Positions 14,065-26,999 of a DNA stretch of 64,000 nt are shown here, one piece after another. The notes under the pieces were generated by a model. It worked only from the letters and a program-made list of their open reading frames with translations. It was not told where the DNA came from and did no database searches. Position numbers and translations under genes: made by a program. How positions within the stretch are numbered: the first letter of the stretch is position 1; each line of letters starts with the position of its first letter. This DNA is from Odobenus rosmarus divergens (Eukaryota; Chordata; Mammalia; Carnivora; Odobenidae): positions 3,197,048 to 3,261,047 of the forward strand of contig NW_004450276.1 in NCBI RefSeq assembly GCF_000321225.1, in the 5' to 3' direction.

Positions 14065-14882
14065 TGAATTAATGGTTTACTTGTTCACATGCTCACTTTC
14101 ACGACTGTGGTTGCATTTAAGTCTTTTCTTTGAGCTAGGTAAAGTTAATATGTATGACATGAAATGAATGCACATTCTCATTCTGCAGCTATTAGCACTA
14201 TTCTTTGTGGGGGTGTCTGTGCTAATATAAGCTTTGGTGCTTTTTGTTAACACTGCAAACTCTATTTGGTCAACAAATGAATAATTGTATTGTGGTGTGT
14301 GTGTATTTTGGTTAAAGAGGAAAATGGTTGGGAGAGGGAACCTCTTTATACTTTTCCCTTGGGAGACATATGTTATGGATTGCTGACCTTTATTAGGTAT
14401 AGGGCATCTTCCATTCTGACCTATTATGTAGAAAGCTGTGGGGAAGGGTTGAAGAAGAAGGGCTGTCACTGCCTTCTAGGCAGCCATGATGACTATAGAA
14501 ATCATGTCAGCCACGGTTGGTATTCATGACTGGGTAAAATTTAGATCCAACACCTGCTTTTTAGGACTTTTATGGAAAGTCTTTGATAGGAGTGATGACA
14601 AGAAATCCCATTACTATTCAAACCTAGTTGTATTTGAAAGGAAATATAATTTAATTTACAACCGACATGATGGTTCTCACATGAGGTAACTTAGCAACTA
14701 AAATACTTGTGTCTCTTTGGAAACGATGGATTCTAACTAAATGAATCCAAATCCCATATCACAAACAAGTGGGTTTTCTTAATTATTAAAAATTTGACAT
14801 TTATTTTGCTGCATTGTTTTATTTTAGTGGTGTGTTTTGTTGAACAAGAGAAAAATATTGCAACAAGATAAATGTCACTTTT

Positions 14883-15076
14883 TTTTTTAAGATTTTATTT
14901 ATTTATTTGACACAGAGAGACACAGCGAGAGCGGGAACACAAGCAGGGAGAGTGGGAGAGGGAGAAGCAGGCTTCCCGCGGAGCAGGGAGCCTGAGGCGG
15001 GGCTCGATCCCAGGACCCTGGGATCACGACCTGAGCGGAAGGCAGACACCTAATGACTGAGACACCCAGGTGCCCC
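14883..15076 (-). mobile_element. CAN-SINE
   Basis: Ends gacacccaggtgcccc; flanks share 'taaatgtc' (before and after). Confidence 0.94.
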
Positions 15077-16123
15077 TAAATGTCTTTGTACAAAAGTTCT
15101 TTGTACAAAATGCTTCTGTTGATGGGGAAGGATTTTATTAAAAGCAATGGAAAGGGATACAGGAAAGGGGAGATGGGAAAGCCAGGAAGGAATCCTCTGC
15201 CTATTTGTAAACAGCAATTCCATTAATTCCTCAGACACCTAGTTTTAATACTATTTTTAAACAAAATAATCTATCTCCTAATATGATCTCAATGGAATTT
15301 TTGGGTGCTTTTTTTCACTCAAAAAAACATGTGAGGACAATTCACTTTCTCTAATATGAGTGTCAGTTTCTTTTCTATGCTTGAAAATTTCTTACAAACA
15401 ATTTGGTTCATTTCTTTTGGAGAGATTCACCTTTCTAATAGTTTGCATTATTCTCACTTTCAACAGCTGAAAGTAAATATATTTCCTCTTTTCAATTGTG
15501 CATATTGACACATCCCCCCCCGCAAGGGTTCTTTATGCTCTCTCAATCAAATTCTACCTGGAGTATTAATAGATATTTTAACATTTGATTTTGAACATAT
15601 TTTCCCATTTCTCTTCCTTTGTTGAAGTTTCATTGGTTACATATTTAGGATTTTTCCATTGGAGTGTATCTTGATATCATTTTGCTATTTGCTTTTTTTG
15701 AATGAAGGGACAAATATCCATGCTTATCAACAAATAGTGTTACTTAGCGTGTTAAATTTTCCAAAGTATGTAACTTCATTTGAACAAAGAAATCCTGGCA
15801 TGCTTGCTTGCTTGAGATCAACTTCATATAGCAGTTATGATATGAAAATGTAGCCATGTTGCATATTACAAAATATTTATGTATTTTGATGCATATATAT
15901 CTATATATTTTGATGCCAACATGAGTATTTCATGTCAATATTTGTACAATGATGTTTGTTTTGAAGAAATTATTTATATAGCTATGGCATTATTAGAATT
16001 GATATAAAATTACATTATTTTCTGCACTAATATTTAATACATTTGTGTATACATACACATGCTCATATATATTATTACTAAATAGGAGAAACATCCCTTT
16101 GAAATTTAAAACCACTTTGAAAC
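15077..16123. other. Intron, AT-rich, nothing recognised
   Basis: No recognisable mobile element or exon. Confidence 0.45.
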
Positions 16124-16140
16124 ATTCTACACAGACTTTT

Positions 16141-16339
16141 AAAAAAACATTTCCTTTTTCTCTCTCTCTTTCTTTCTTTCTTTGACAGAGAGAGAACGTG
16201 CATGTTCAAGAGCAAGGGGAGGGGTAGAGGGAATCTCCAGCAGACTCAATGCTGAGTGGGGAGCCCAGCGCTGGGCTGATCTCACCATCGTGAGATCATG
16301 ACCTCAGTGCTCAACCGACTGAGCTACTCAGGTGCCCTG
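16141..16339 (-). mobile_element. CAN-SINE with target-site duplication
   Basis: attctacacagactttt at 16124-16140 and attctacacatacttttа-type copy at 16340-16357 flank it. Confidence 0.93.
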
Positions 16340-16370
16340 ATTCTACACATACTTTTAAATTTGCATTTTA

Positions 16371-16570
16371 CGGGCGCCTGGGTGGCTCAGTTGGTTGGGC
16401 GACTGCCTTCGGCTCGGGTCATGATCCTGGAGTCCCGGGATCGAGTCCCACATCGGGCTCCCTGCTCGGCGGGGGGTCTGCTTCTCCCTCTGACTCTCTT
16501 CCCTCTCGTGCTCTCTCTCTTTCTCTCTCTCTCAGATAAATAAATAAAATCTTAAAGGAAAAAAACTGTT
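16371..16570 (+). mobile_element. CAN-SINE with target-site duplication
   Basis: gggcgcctgggtggctcagt head; aaatttgcatttta before and aaatttgtatttta after. It is inverted relative to the SINE ending 31 bases upstream. Confidence 0.95.
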
Positions 16571-16875
16571 AAATTTGTATTTTACAAATTGAATTTGTAA
16601 TGCAAACTCTTCTTATAAACAGAATTACCAAGTTCATGACGTGAATGAAACATGCTTTGATGCCTTCTTTTTATCCCACTTTAGGATGGATCTCTAGGAC
16701 AGTGTAGCTTGTATATGCAGTTTGAATAGGACCAGGAGTACTTATTGGAGACTCAGTAATATTAACTGATGGATATCGTTAGTTGGTATTCTGTTGTCAG
16801 CGTACTTTTCCCAAAAGGCACATTCACTCAGGTATTTTTTTTTTACTACCAAGTGCCTCTTAATTCTACTTTTTT

Positions 16876-17074
16876 TAAAATCTTTTTTTTCAAAGATTTT
16901 ATTTATTTATATGACAGAGAGAGACACAGTGAGAGAGGGTACACAAGCAGGGGGAGTGGGAGAAGCAGGCTTCCCTCTGAGCAGGGAGCCCAATGTGGGG
17001 CTGGATCTGAGGACCCCGGGATCATGACCTGAGCCAAAGGCAGACACTTAACGACTGAGCCACCCAGGTGCCTC
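16876..17074 (-). mobile_element. CAN-SINE
   Basis: Reverse-complement tail 'aaagattttatttatttata', end gagccacccaggtgcctc. 'taattc' shared on both sides. Confidence 0.94.
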
Positions 17075-17177
17075 TAATTCCAGATACTTTTAACAAAAGT
17101 AGTTGACAACCTTTAGCCCCATGCCTTTTCTGAGGCAGGTAACTGGTAAGTGAAAAGCAGTGTTGCTAGAGTTTTGC

Positions 17178-17300
17178 TACTATACTTTGTGGACCAGTAG
17201 CATTAGCATCACCTGGGAGCTCTTTTGAATTACAGAATCTCAGGCTACATCGCAGTCTTAACCAAAAGTTGCCTATTAACAATGTCTCAGGTGGTTTGTC
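17178..17300 (+). mobile_element. MER5A-like hAT/Charlie fragment
   Basis: 'gtggaccagtagcattagcatcacctgggagctc' followed by 'cagaatctcaggctacatcgca' follows the MER5A consensus order. Confidence 0.7.
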
Positions 17301-17386
17301 TGCGTAGCACTGTGCCAAATAACCTTCAGAAATGAAGAACCCGCTGAGAGGAAAAACAGAAGGCATTTAAAAGGAGACTTAAGGCA

Positions 17387-17584
17387 GGACGCCTGGGTGG
17401 CTCAGTCGGTTAAGCGTCTGCCTTCCGCTGGGGTCATGATCCCAGTTGGGATCAAGCCTCACATTGAGCCCCACATGGGGCTCCTTACTCGGCGGGGAGC
17501 CTGCTTCTCCCTCTGTCCCTCTCCCCTGCTTGTGCGCTTTTTCTCTGTGTCAAATAAATAAGATCTAAAAAAAAAAAAAAATGT
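17387..17584 (+). mobile_element. CAN-SINE with target-site duplication
   Basis: agacttaaggca at 17375-17386 and again at 17585-17596. Confidence 0.95.
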
Positions 17585-17674
17585 AGACTTAAGGCAAACT
17601 ATCCAGAGATCTTTCACAGAAGCTAAAACTCCCGGAACTAATTCCTAAGAGCATCACTATATTACCAAACGATA

Positions 17675-17852
17675 AATTTTAAAAAAGTTTTATTGAGGTA
17701 TAATCGACATACAACAAATACACATAATTAATGTATACAATTTGAGTTTGGAATACGCAGACACCTGATCTTTATCCTTCACCTCCAGAAGCTTTTCTGT
17801 GTCCCTTCTTTCTGGAGTAAGGACACTTTAACGTGAGATTTGCCCTGTTAAC
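17675..17852 (-). mobile_element. Old LINE-1 3' region, left part (split by ZAR1 retrocopy)
   Basis: 'ttttattgaggtataatcga', 'cacctccagaagc' and 'aaggacactttaacgtgagatttgccctgttaac' are in L1 3' region order on the minus strand; the rest resumes near 19005. Confidence 0.75.
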
Positions 17853-19000
17853 TTGGTGGGGCACACCCCACACACGTAGGGACAGACGCCAGACGGTTAG
17901 TGTAGCTTGGCGTGCGCCCAGGACCCATACCCGTACCGCTCCCCGCCCTCCTGGCCACCCCCGGCCCGGCAGCCGGCAGCACCTGGGCGGGGACTCCCTC
18001 CAGCTTACTCTTCCGCGGCCTCTTGGTCTTCCCTGGCCTACCCGCAGCTGGGGGCCGCCGGGTACTTCGACAGCTACCAGCGGGCGGGCGCAGCTCACTG
18101 CCCGCCCGCCGCAGGCGAGTGCTCCGCGCGGCCCCAGTAGGGGCAACCCGGCTCTGCCCGTGAACACGCGCCGGGAGGTGTGGGTGTCGTGTTCGCTGGG
18201 GCGGCGCACACTGCTGTGCACCGCGCGCGACGTCGGCCCGGCGTTCACGGCCAGGGCGGGCGGCGGCGGCGGCGGCGGCTCGGCGTTCGGGCAGGACAGC
18301 CCCCTCCCGCAGCCGCGGCCGGCAGCGCGAGCGCTTCCCGCGCGGTTGCCGTGTGCTCGCGCCTGGCCTTCTGCCCCCCGACCCGACCACCCCCAGGAAG
18401 GGGGCGAGACCCGGGTGAGCGAACGCGGGTGCGGGGGTGCTCGGAGCCCAGGTCGGTGGGAGGGCCCAGGACCGCGGTGATGGTGACGCAGGGAGCCGGC
18501 CCCCCACGTGAGAGGTGGTCGCTACGGAGACCCCAGCAGGGCGAAGCGCACCCGCGCTTCCAGTCCTTACGGCAGAAAAATGGTGATTATCGCTGCAAGG
18601 ACTGCAGCATCCGATGGCACGGTGCCCAGGTGTGGTGTGTGTGCAGGGCAGTCCAAGCAGTTTTGCAGAACTTGTCAGAAGTCTTACAACTCTTCCCGAG
18701 TGGAAGCTATCACCTGCCAAAGTTGTAAACAGACTGGATGCTCCTGCTCAGGAAACCTTCGCCACTCCGACCCTATAAGTCCCTATCGTCGAGATTTGTG
18801 TGGGAGTTTCAAAGACCTATGACAGCAATTTAGCGGCAAATATATCGTTTAAATGAATGTGAAAAACGGTCCTGCTGAACGTGTGTTAGTGAACAGATAA
18901 GTGGGTTTTTTTTTTTCTTATGCCCCTTTTCTGCCTCTTCGGAACATAATTTATGAAAGGCCATATTTTCAACAAAGCCTTAAGTGAAAGTATTGCAAAA
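17853..19000 (+). pseudogene. ZAR1: ZAR1 processed pseudogene (retrocopy)
   Basis: Intronless, GC-rich copy of zygote arrest 1, an oocyte RNA-binding protein. N-terminal matches around 17907-18120: SWPPPARQPAAP, LPPAYSSAASW and YPQLGAAGYFDSYQRA. Middle matches: CSLGRRTLL and a Gly/Ala/Pro-rich region. The C-terminal zinc-binding part (18555-18825) reads RFQSLRQKNGDYRCKDCSIR in one frame, then KQFCRTCQKSYN and ITCQSCKQTGCSC in another. The frames change at least three times, a short deletion follows VWCV, and the final CGRC-type motif is lost (LCGSFKDL), so it is not a working ZAR1. It is spliced across the C-terminal exons, and it interrupts an old L1 that resumes on both sides. No clear A tail or target duplication. 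ZAR1L is less likely, because the N-terminal region fits ZAR1. Confidence 0.88.
17900..18560. promoter_or_regulatory. CpG-island-like segment inside the ZAR1 retrocopy
   Basis: Very GC-rich with dense CG dinucleotides (for example gcggcggcggcggcggcggc near 18260) in an otherwise AT-rich intron. It comes from the ZAR1 coding region. Whether it is unmethylated or has promoter activity cannot be seen from sequence. Confidence 0.7.
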
Positions 19001-19004
19001 CAAT

Positions 19005-19230
19005 TGAAAAATAAATGCACAATACGGTATTTTTGGATAGGCTGGGTGCTGTGCGGAATTCTGAATTAATTCATCTTGCATGACTTAAACTTCATACCCA
19101 TTGAACAACAACTCGCCCTTTCCCTGTACCCCCAGCCCCTGGTAACCACTGTTCTATTCTCTGCTTCAAGGAGTTTGAGTATTTTAGATACCTCATGTAA
19201 ATGGAGTCATTATGCTAAGGGAAATAAACC
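19005..19230 (-). mobile_element. Old LINE-1 3' region, right part
   Basis: Resumes with 'aaataaatgcacaatacggta', then 'cttgcatgacttaaacttcatacccattgaacaacaactc' and 'ccagcccctggtaaccactgttctattctctgctt', continuing the L1 left at 17852. The AATAAA at 19010-19015 therefore belongs to the L1, not the retrocopy. Confidence 0.72.
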
Positions 19231-19429
19231 AGTCACAGGACAAATATTGCATGATTCTGAATACTAGATTTTCAACAGTTATTAATATGCTCCTGTATAA
19301 AATAGAGGCATTGCATTGCTATGTATCTTTACATATTTCTAATAAAATAATTAAAATACACCTTGTTCCAAACATATTTAAGGGTATACATTGGCTAGCT
19401 GAATAATTTACATGTAAAATATCCCTAAT

Positions 19430-19785
19430 TTCCAGACACATGCCACAATATAGATGAACCTTAAAGACATTATGTTAAATGAAATAAGTCACAAAAGGAC
19501 AAATACTGTATAATTCTGCTTATATAAGGTGCACAGAGGAGTCAAATTCATAGAGCCAGAAAGCAGAATGAGGGTTGCCAGGGAGGGGAGAGGGGGAGGG
19601 AAAGATGGGGAGTTGGTGTTTAATGGGTATGGAGTTTGACTTTGCAAAGATGAAGTTCTGGAGATGGAGGATGGTGATGGGTGCACAGCAGTGTGAATGT
19701 ACTGAATGCTGCTGAACTGTACACTTAAAATATTTAAAAAGCTTAATTTTATGCCATCTATATTTTACCACAAAAATTTAAAATA
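19430..19785 (+). mobile_element. Old LINE-1 3' end
   Basis: 'gacattatgttaaatgaaataagtcac', 'aaaggacaaatactgtata', 'gggttgccagggagggg' and 'gaactgtacacttaaaatatttaaa' follow L1 3' UTR order to an A-rich end. Confidence 0.75.
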
Positions 19786-19949
19786 TATATATATATCTTT
19801 CAATTATGACATGCGAAAAGACTGTGTTCCAAAAAAGATGGAAAGATGGACAGATCTGTGTTCAAATTGAATGGTGTGGGAAATTCTGGAGGAGAAAAAG
19901 TTCTTTTAATTGTAGGATTTTTTTTAAAGCAATTTAAAATGCTCATATA

Positions 19950-20165
19950 GAGGCACCTGGGTGGCTCAGTCAGTTAAGCATCCGACTCTTGATTTCAGCT
20001 CAGGTCATGATCTCAGGGTGGTTGGGATCGAACCCCTAGTTGGGCTCCATGCTCAGCGTGGTATCTGCTTGAGATTCTTTTTTTTCCCTCTCCCGCTTTC
20101 CCTGCTTGTGTTTTCTCTCTCTCTCTCAATAAATAAATAAAATCTTTAAAAAAGTTAAAGTTAAA
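19950..20165 (+). mobile_element. CAN-SINE, older subtype
   Basis: Head aggcacctgggtggctcagt with the 'actcttgatttcagctcaggtcatgatctcagggt' body; 'aaaatgct' flanks on both sides. Confidence 0.93.
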
Positions 20166-21591
20166 AAAAATGCTATACAAATGGTGACACTTTAAAGGAG
20201 AAGCTGGAAAAAAATAAAGGAAAAGTTGGTACAATATTCAAGTGACAGAAGCTTACACCAAGAATCCAATGCAGTGCATTTAATATTTACTGTGATGCTG
20301 TCTCTGAATGTCTTTTATATTTTGAAAAAGAAAAGTATGCTAAAAATCGCATGCAAGGGAAGGCTATATGGGAGAAAAGATCCGTGTGGTTTCTCAATAA
20401 ATATTAACAAAATGTTTATATAATATATTAAGATCTAGTATATGCTTATTGAATGGAACATTCACCATTTATTCCCATACATTTTTCTAATGTAATAGAA
20501 AACTGATTTATTTCTGAACTAGAGGAGTCATAACTATTTTAATTTGTATGATCCCGAAGGATATTTCTCAGCTGCCACAGTGAATGTTTTTTTCTTCTGC
20601 CAATATGCTGCAGTGGTTAAATATGCAAGAGAAAGCTTTGTCATAATTTTAAAATATTACTCTGATGAACTCAGCAAACTCTCACTAAAACTATGAACAG
20701 TGGCATTTCTCATGCTCTGATTAGAAAGAGTGAAGTGAGTTCTACAATCACAGAAAGTTAAAAGCAACCAAATAATCAAAATCACTGTGATGAATACATT
20801 CTACTTACAATATGAATAGGGGTGATTATGGGTGATAGATGATTTTTTAGACTTTATAAATATTTAGCATTTATCACATATGGTATTATCAGCATTTATT
20901 AGTAGTCAGAATGTGTTTGGCTCTCCTGGTTTTCTTCAGATATTTATAACTACACATTAAACCTTTTGAATTATGTAGAGAAATTTTAATGGAAGAACCT
21001 AAACTTCGGTGACTGAAATTTGATTTATATTTTATAACACAGTTAAGTTCTAGAATGTTTAGCTTTAAAAAATGTCCTTTGAAGTATATTGGGATAAATG
21101 TCATTGGTAAAAACAGCTGAGCCATTCACCAAGATTTTTATAGAGATGACTGCACCATTTTGCTTTCACATATTTTTAGGGTGATGGATTTTAAAAACTA
21201 ATTTTCATTTTTCAAAGGACAGGGTGTTTCATGTTTTGCAGAAAGTGCAATGATTGACATTTTAACCGGTGAAACATCAGATAATGAAAGAAAGCAACTT
21301 TTCCCCTAAAACCACATTTCAACATATGTACAATCCAAAGTTATTCTGTCTTGACATCTTTATATCCTTGCCGTTCAGTGACCTAGGCACCGTTGTGAAG
21401 AGGCTGTGGAAGGATTTGGCGATGCTCAGGTTACATTGTACTTTGCATCCACCCTTACTGGTCTTACTGCCGTTTCATACCGTTGCCTAGTTGGGGAATA
21501 GGATGGATACTTGTACTTCAGTGGTCACCTGCAGTGAATAAGATTGTTATTTGCACGGATTTATTTCCTTTGTGTATTAATATATAATTTT
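20166..21591. other. Intron, nothing recognised
   Basis: AT-rich, without repeats or exons that I recognise. Confidence 0.45.
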
Positions 21592-21766
21592 TTAAAAGAT
21601 TTATTTATTTGAGAGAGAGAAAGAATGAGCGGGGGAGAGGGAGAGAGAATCTCAAGCGGACTGCCTGCTGATCATAGAGTCCCACAAGGGACTGGATCCC
21701 ACAACCCTGAGATCACAACCTGAGCTGAAGCCATGAGTCAGAGGCTTAATTGACCCAGGTGTCCTA
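21592..21766 (-). mobile_element. CAN-SINE, diverged
   Basis: Reverse-complement SINE ending 'ttgacccaggtgtcc'; 'tatataattt' on both sides. Confidence 0.88.
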
Positions 21767-22705
21767 TTATATAATTTATTGCCCCCAACAGGACAATATT
21801 GAATTTATTAGCCAAACAGGGACACTTGAGAGGGGGGGAAAAAAAAAGGTATTATTATGCTAGGACAACAGACAAAGTGTGGTCACCCTACCCATGGAAG
21901 ATTTTCTATTCCAGGAAGGTGTATTCGAGGGAAGAATTACGGGCACCCTTGGGAGTAGGTGGAAGGGTTCTTTGATCAAGTCCAAAACCAAGGATTTGGA
22001 ACCATTAAGCGCATTTCAGAGCTCAGATATGTATTTTGAGTCTTGTGTATGTCTGGACTCTACCAACTGACTTAGAAGAGTTCTGAGGTCACTTAAGTGG
22101 CAAGGTTCATAGAGAGCCAAGGGACTAGACGAGAGGATTTTCTGGATGCCCGGGGAGACTGTCACAGCTGGTCATTGGTGCTTAAGTCTATGTCAAAAAA
22201 CAGAAGAGACTCTTCTTTGAGGAATAACTTTTTGTCAGTAGTATCCAATGAACCCTGTAGGCAGAGCTGAGTAAAGAAAAACACATCCAGAAGCAATAGA
22301 TTTCCAGTTAGGAGTGGCATTTCCTTGCATATTGATTTACCATTAGGTGATACACAACATCTCATTATTATACTGTACTTAACTCATGTTTATTTTGGGG
22401 GAAAATCATTTAAGGGAGAATACAGTATTTGTAAAGAAAAAAATAACATATCCATTATATGACTGTCTAAACAAGCATAGCTCTGAGATCTAAACATGTT
22501 TAGATCTAAAATGTTTACATGTAGAGAAAATTTAAGTGTCAGTGTTACTTGCATAGTGGACTTCTGTGTTTTAAGAGTTGACATGTTAGTGATGAACTAT
22601 CTGGTCATGAAACCAGGCATCCCTGTTTAGAGAAATTTGAAGATCCTTTGATTATTAAGATATAGTGAGCTTATTCAGTACACTGGTCAATTTGGTCATA
22701 TTTTT

Positions 22706-22890
22706 TTAAAGATTTTATTATTTAGGGAGTGGTGGGGGGAGGGGCAGAGGAGAGGAAGAGAGAGAATCTCAAGCAGACTTCCCACTGAGCACAGAACCCG
22801 ATGTGGGGCTTGATCTCATGACTCCCAAGATCATGACCTGAGCTGAAATCAAGAGTTGGACGCTTAACTGACTGAGCCCCTTGGATGCCT
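22706..22890 (-). mobile_element. CAN-SINE, diverged
   Basis: 'gatctcatgactcccaagatcatgacctgagctgaaatcaagagttggacgcttaactgactgag' body; flanks tttggtcatatt and tttgatcatatt. Confidence 0.9.
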
Positions 22891-22969
22891 GCTTTGATCA
22901 TATTATTTAAAATTGAAAATAATGGTTAGGAGCAGGCATATGGTGATGAAATTCCTGGTTTAGGGACGC

Positions 22970-23185
22970 TTCATAGTGTATAAGCTTTGGTGTCAGACAT
23001 TCCAAAGCCTAGATGTTCCATTTACTAAATTTACTACAGACGAGTTGCCTAGAACAGCTTTTCTCTTTGGGGGTGATTACACTTACTGTGTAGGGTATTT
23101 GAAAGGACTAATGGTAATATATGCAAAAAACCTGGCACATAATGGGGACTTCTGGTAACATGTCTATTGTTCTTATTACTAAAGA
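22970..23185 (+). mobile_element. MIR SINE
   Basis: 'gctttggtgtcagac', a 'gtagggtatttgaaaggact' core and a 'cctggcacataatgggga' tail in MIR order. Confidence 0.65.
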
Positions 23186-23564
23186 TAATAGCATTTGATC
23201 TTCACGTTTGTCAAAACTTTGGGTGTATTCTGACCAAGAATTATTTTGTCCCCCTTCTTCCAGTATTATAAACAAGCTTATGCATGAAAAGGAATATGTA
23301 GAAATAAATTTTTACATTGTATTAATTTATTCCCCAAGCTGTTATCTAAGATAGCCTGATACTCTGATTCTTATTTTAGCCAAAGGGAATTTAAGCACAT
23401 AAAACTAATTTCTCAAAAGCACAAATCATATTGTTAGAATTTCTAGTTTACTGCCCAGTCTTGCTATTTTTTTCTCACGAATTTGGTGGCAAAACTGGTA
23501 AGAACTCTATGAAGCTAACCAACCCCAAGCACTGACTTAATCTGGAACTAGTTATTTTTTTAAG

Positions 23565-24190
23565 TTATCTCATTTTTTTCTCCAAGTTTTTATTTAAATT
23601 CTAGTCAACATTCAGTGTTATAGTAGTTTCAGGTGTAGAATTTAGTGATCCATCAGTTACATACAAAACCCAGTGCTCCTTACAAGTGCTCTCCTTAATC
23701 TCCATCACCTGTTTACCACCCCACCCCACCTCCCTTCCAGCAACCCTGTTTGTTCTCTGTAGTTAAGTCTGTTTCCTAATTTGCCTATTTCCCCCTTTAT
23801 GTTCATCTGTTTTGTTTCTTAAATTCTACGTATGAGTGAAATCATATGGTATTTGTCTTTCTCTGACTGACTGACTTGCTTAGCATAGTACTCTAGCTCC
23901 ATCCACATCATTGCAAATGGCAAAATTTCATTCTTTTTTATGGCTGAGTAATATTCCATCACATATACCATACCTTCTTTATCCATTCATCAGTCGATGG
24001 ACATTTGGGCTCTCTCCATAGTTTGGCTCTTGTTGATAATGCTGCTTCAGTGTTTATCATTGAGGTACGTGTATCCCTTCAAACGAGTATTTTTGTGTTC
24101 TTTGGGTAAATACCTCATAGTGCAATTGCTGGATCATAGGGTAGTTAGATTTTTAACTCTTTGAGGAACTTCCAAACTGGTTTCTTTTGT
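23565..24190 (-). mobile_element. LINE-1 3' part
   Basis: 'attctagtcaacattcagtg', 'cagtgctcc', 'ctccttaatctccatcacct', 'tatgagtgaaatcatatgg' and 'aatattccatcacatatacc' are the antisense 3' UTR and ORF2 end. Confidence 0.85.
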
Positions 24191-24298
24191 GATCAATTTA
24201 GAAACTTAAGTATTTCCCAACTTTTTAGTTGTGTATTAAGAGGGAAACAAAAGCAAAGTTCAGAATGTCTAATTTACCTGCACTTCCAAAGTGGCTAG

Positions 24299-24342
24299 GC
24301 ATTTTATTTATTTATTTATTATTTATTTATTTATTTATTGAG
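24299..24342. repeat. (ATTT)n microsatellite
   Basis: Run of tttatttatttatttatt units with one interruption. Confidence 0.9.
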
Positions 24343-24753
24343 AAACTGGTAAAATAGCATAACAGAATGAATACCAAGGTGCCAGCCTCAAACTGTTCAG
24401 GTGTCCAGAATCCATTCTCTTTCAAATGGATCTTTTTAAAACTACTAACTCAGCAGGTGAATCCTGTTGGTCTTGGCAGATGAATCAGTTACTCTCTGAA
24501 AAGCTCTAGTTTCACTGTGCATCACTAAGTACAATAGAGATGGCCAGCCAGCATGAAATGTGCCACACTTGTAGTTAGAGGAATATAGAAGGACAGTGCC
24601 TCACACGACACATGGAAAACTCTGCGGTTGGAAAAAGTAAAACTCTTCTGATAATCAGAAGACATTTATTACAAAGTGGAATGATTGTTCTGCCCTCCGA
24701 AGTTGATTGGCTAATATGAAGTCAGTGTTTCAGGAATTAAATTTCCTACTTAA

Positions 24754-25925
<1,172 letters not shown>

Positions 25926-25929
25926 TCTT

Positions 25930-26400
25930 TTCTAAAACCAATTACTGAGTACATATCCTATACTAGACCTGGGGTACACAGGAGGAAACCATGCTCCCTG
26001 CCGTTGGGGTGGTCTGAAGTCTAGTGACTGAAGCAAGTAAGTGAGGATTTGCAATAAGATATAATAAATGTTTTATGCAAGATGGAGGGTGACTCAGGTG
26101 GAATCAAGAGGCCTTCCTGAAGGAGGTGACTCCTGAACTGAGCACTGAAGGGAAATGAAAAGTTGCCAGAAAGGCTGAAGTAAGAAGAGATGTCAAGGGA
26201 GGTGTTCTAACTGAGGGAATATCCTGGAAGAGGATGGGAGAGATGTAGGTAGTTCCAGTCGAGTGATGTGTATGTTTAGACAGAGCATAGAAAAGATGAA
26301 GCAGCCAAGGAAAGAGGGGGATTATGGAGAGTTTAGGAATTAGAAATCTATCTGGAGGACCATGGTGACCATTCAGTCTATGAAAGCACGTGACCCATTA
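25930..26400 (+). mobile_element. L2 LINE 3' region
   Basis: 'ctgagtacatatcctatactagacctggggtacaca' followed by 'ggccttcctgaaggaggtgactcctgaactgag' is the L2 pattern. Confidence 0.65.
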
Positions 26401-26839
26401 GTTTTGTTCTAAAAGGCTGAGATGCAACACTTTTCTGTAACACTGAATGGCCTGTTGATTACCTTTTAAAGGAAGCTCCCTGGTGGTTCAGAGGCTGGGA
26501 CTTGGCCTGGCTGGGGGTGGAGGGTAGAAGGCTGAAGTTAGGAAGCTTTAAGAGCTATCTGGGAAGGGTGAGACACACTGAGGCCTAGGGCCATCTTTAC
26601 TGCGGGCTTGCCTATTGGCGTGTTCAGTCTGGCTCTGCGCCTGGGTCTCTGGGGGAGATGGGCTTGCTGTTTCAGGAGGTGTGGAGCTCTGCCTTGGGCT
26701 AAATGGTGCTTGCAGTGTGACTCTTTTCTACTCGTAAGCTCCTCACACGGTGCGTGGGGTGGCCTTAGGTGACCTCTCATACAGCAGGGTGGCAGAGACC
26801 CCTCGTTGCCCTGGGGTAAGTCAGGATGTTGTTGACACT

Positions 26840-26995
26840 GCACAAATTAGCCAAGTACCTTTGTGCATCATTTTCTTTTCTTCAGCTAGAAAATAGGGAA
26901 AATCAAAATATCTTTCAAGTACAATTATTACGAGGTTTAAATGAAGTAGTAATACCTGTCATATAGTAAAAGCCCACTAAATGTGAATAGCTATC
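26840..26995 (+). mobile_element. MIR SINE
   Basis: 'tttgtgcatcattttc…cagctagaaaataggg', 'cgaggtttaaatgaagtag', 'agtaaaagcccactaaatgtgaata' match the MIR 3' half. Confidence 0.65.
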
Positions 26996-26999
26996 TGGT

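Noticed and set aside
14290..14689. Short plus-strand frames after exon (c)
   Set aside because: No domain, no splice-phase fit and no conservation clue; exon (c) joins exon (d) without them.
17848..18720. 290-codon frame on the minus strand
   Set aside because: It is the antisense of the GC-rich ZAR1 retrocopy; GC-rich DNA yields long chance frames, and it has no recognisable domain.
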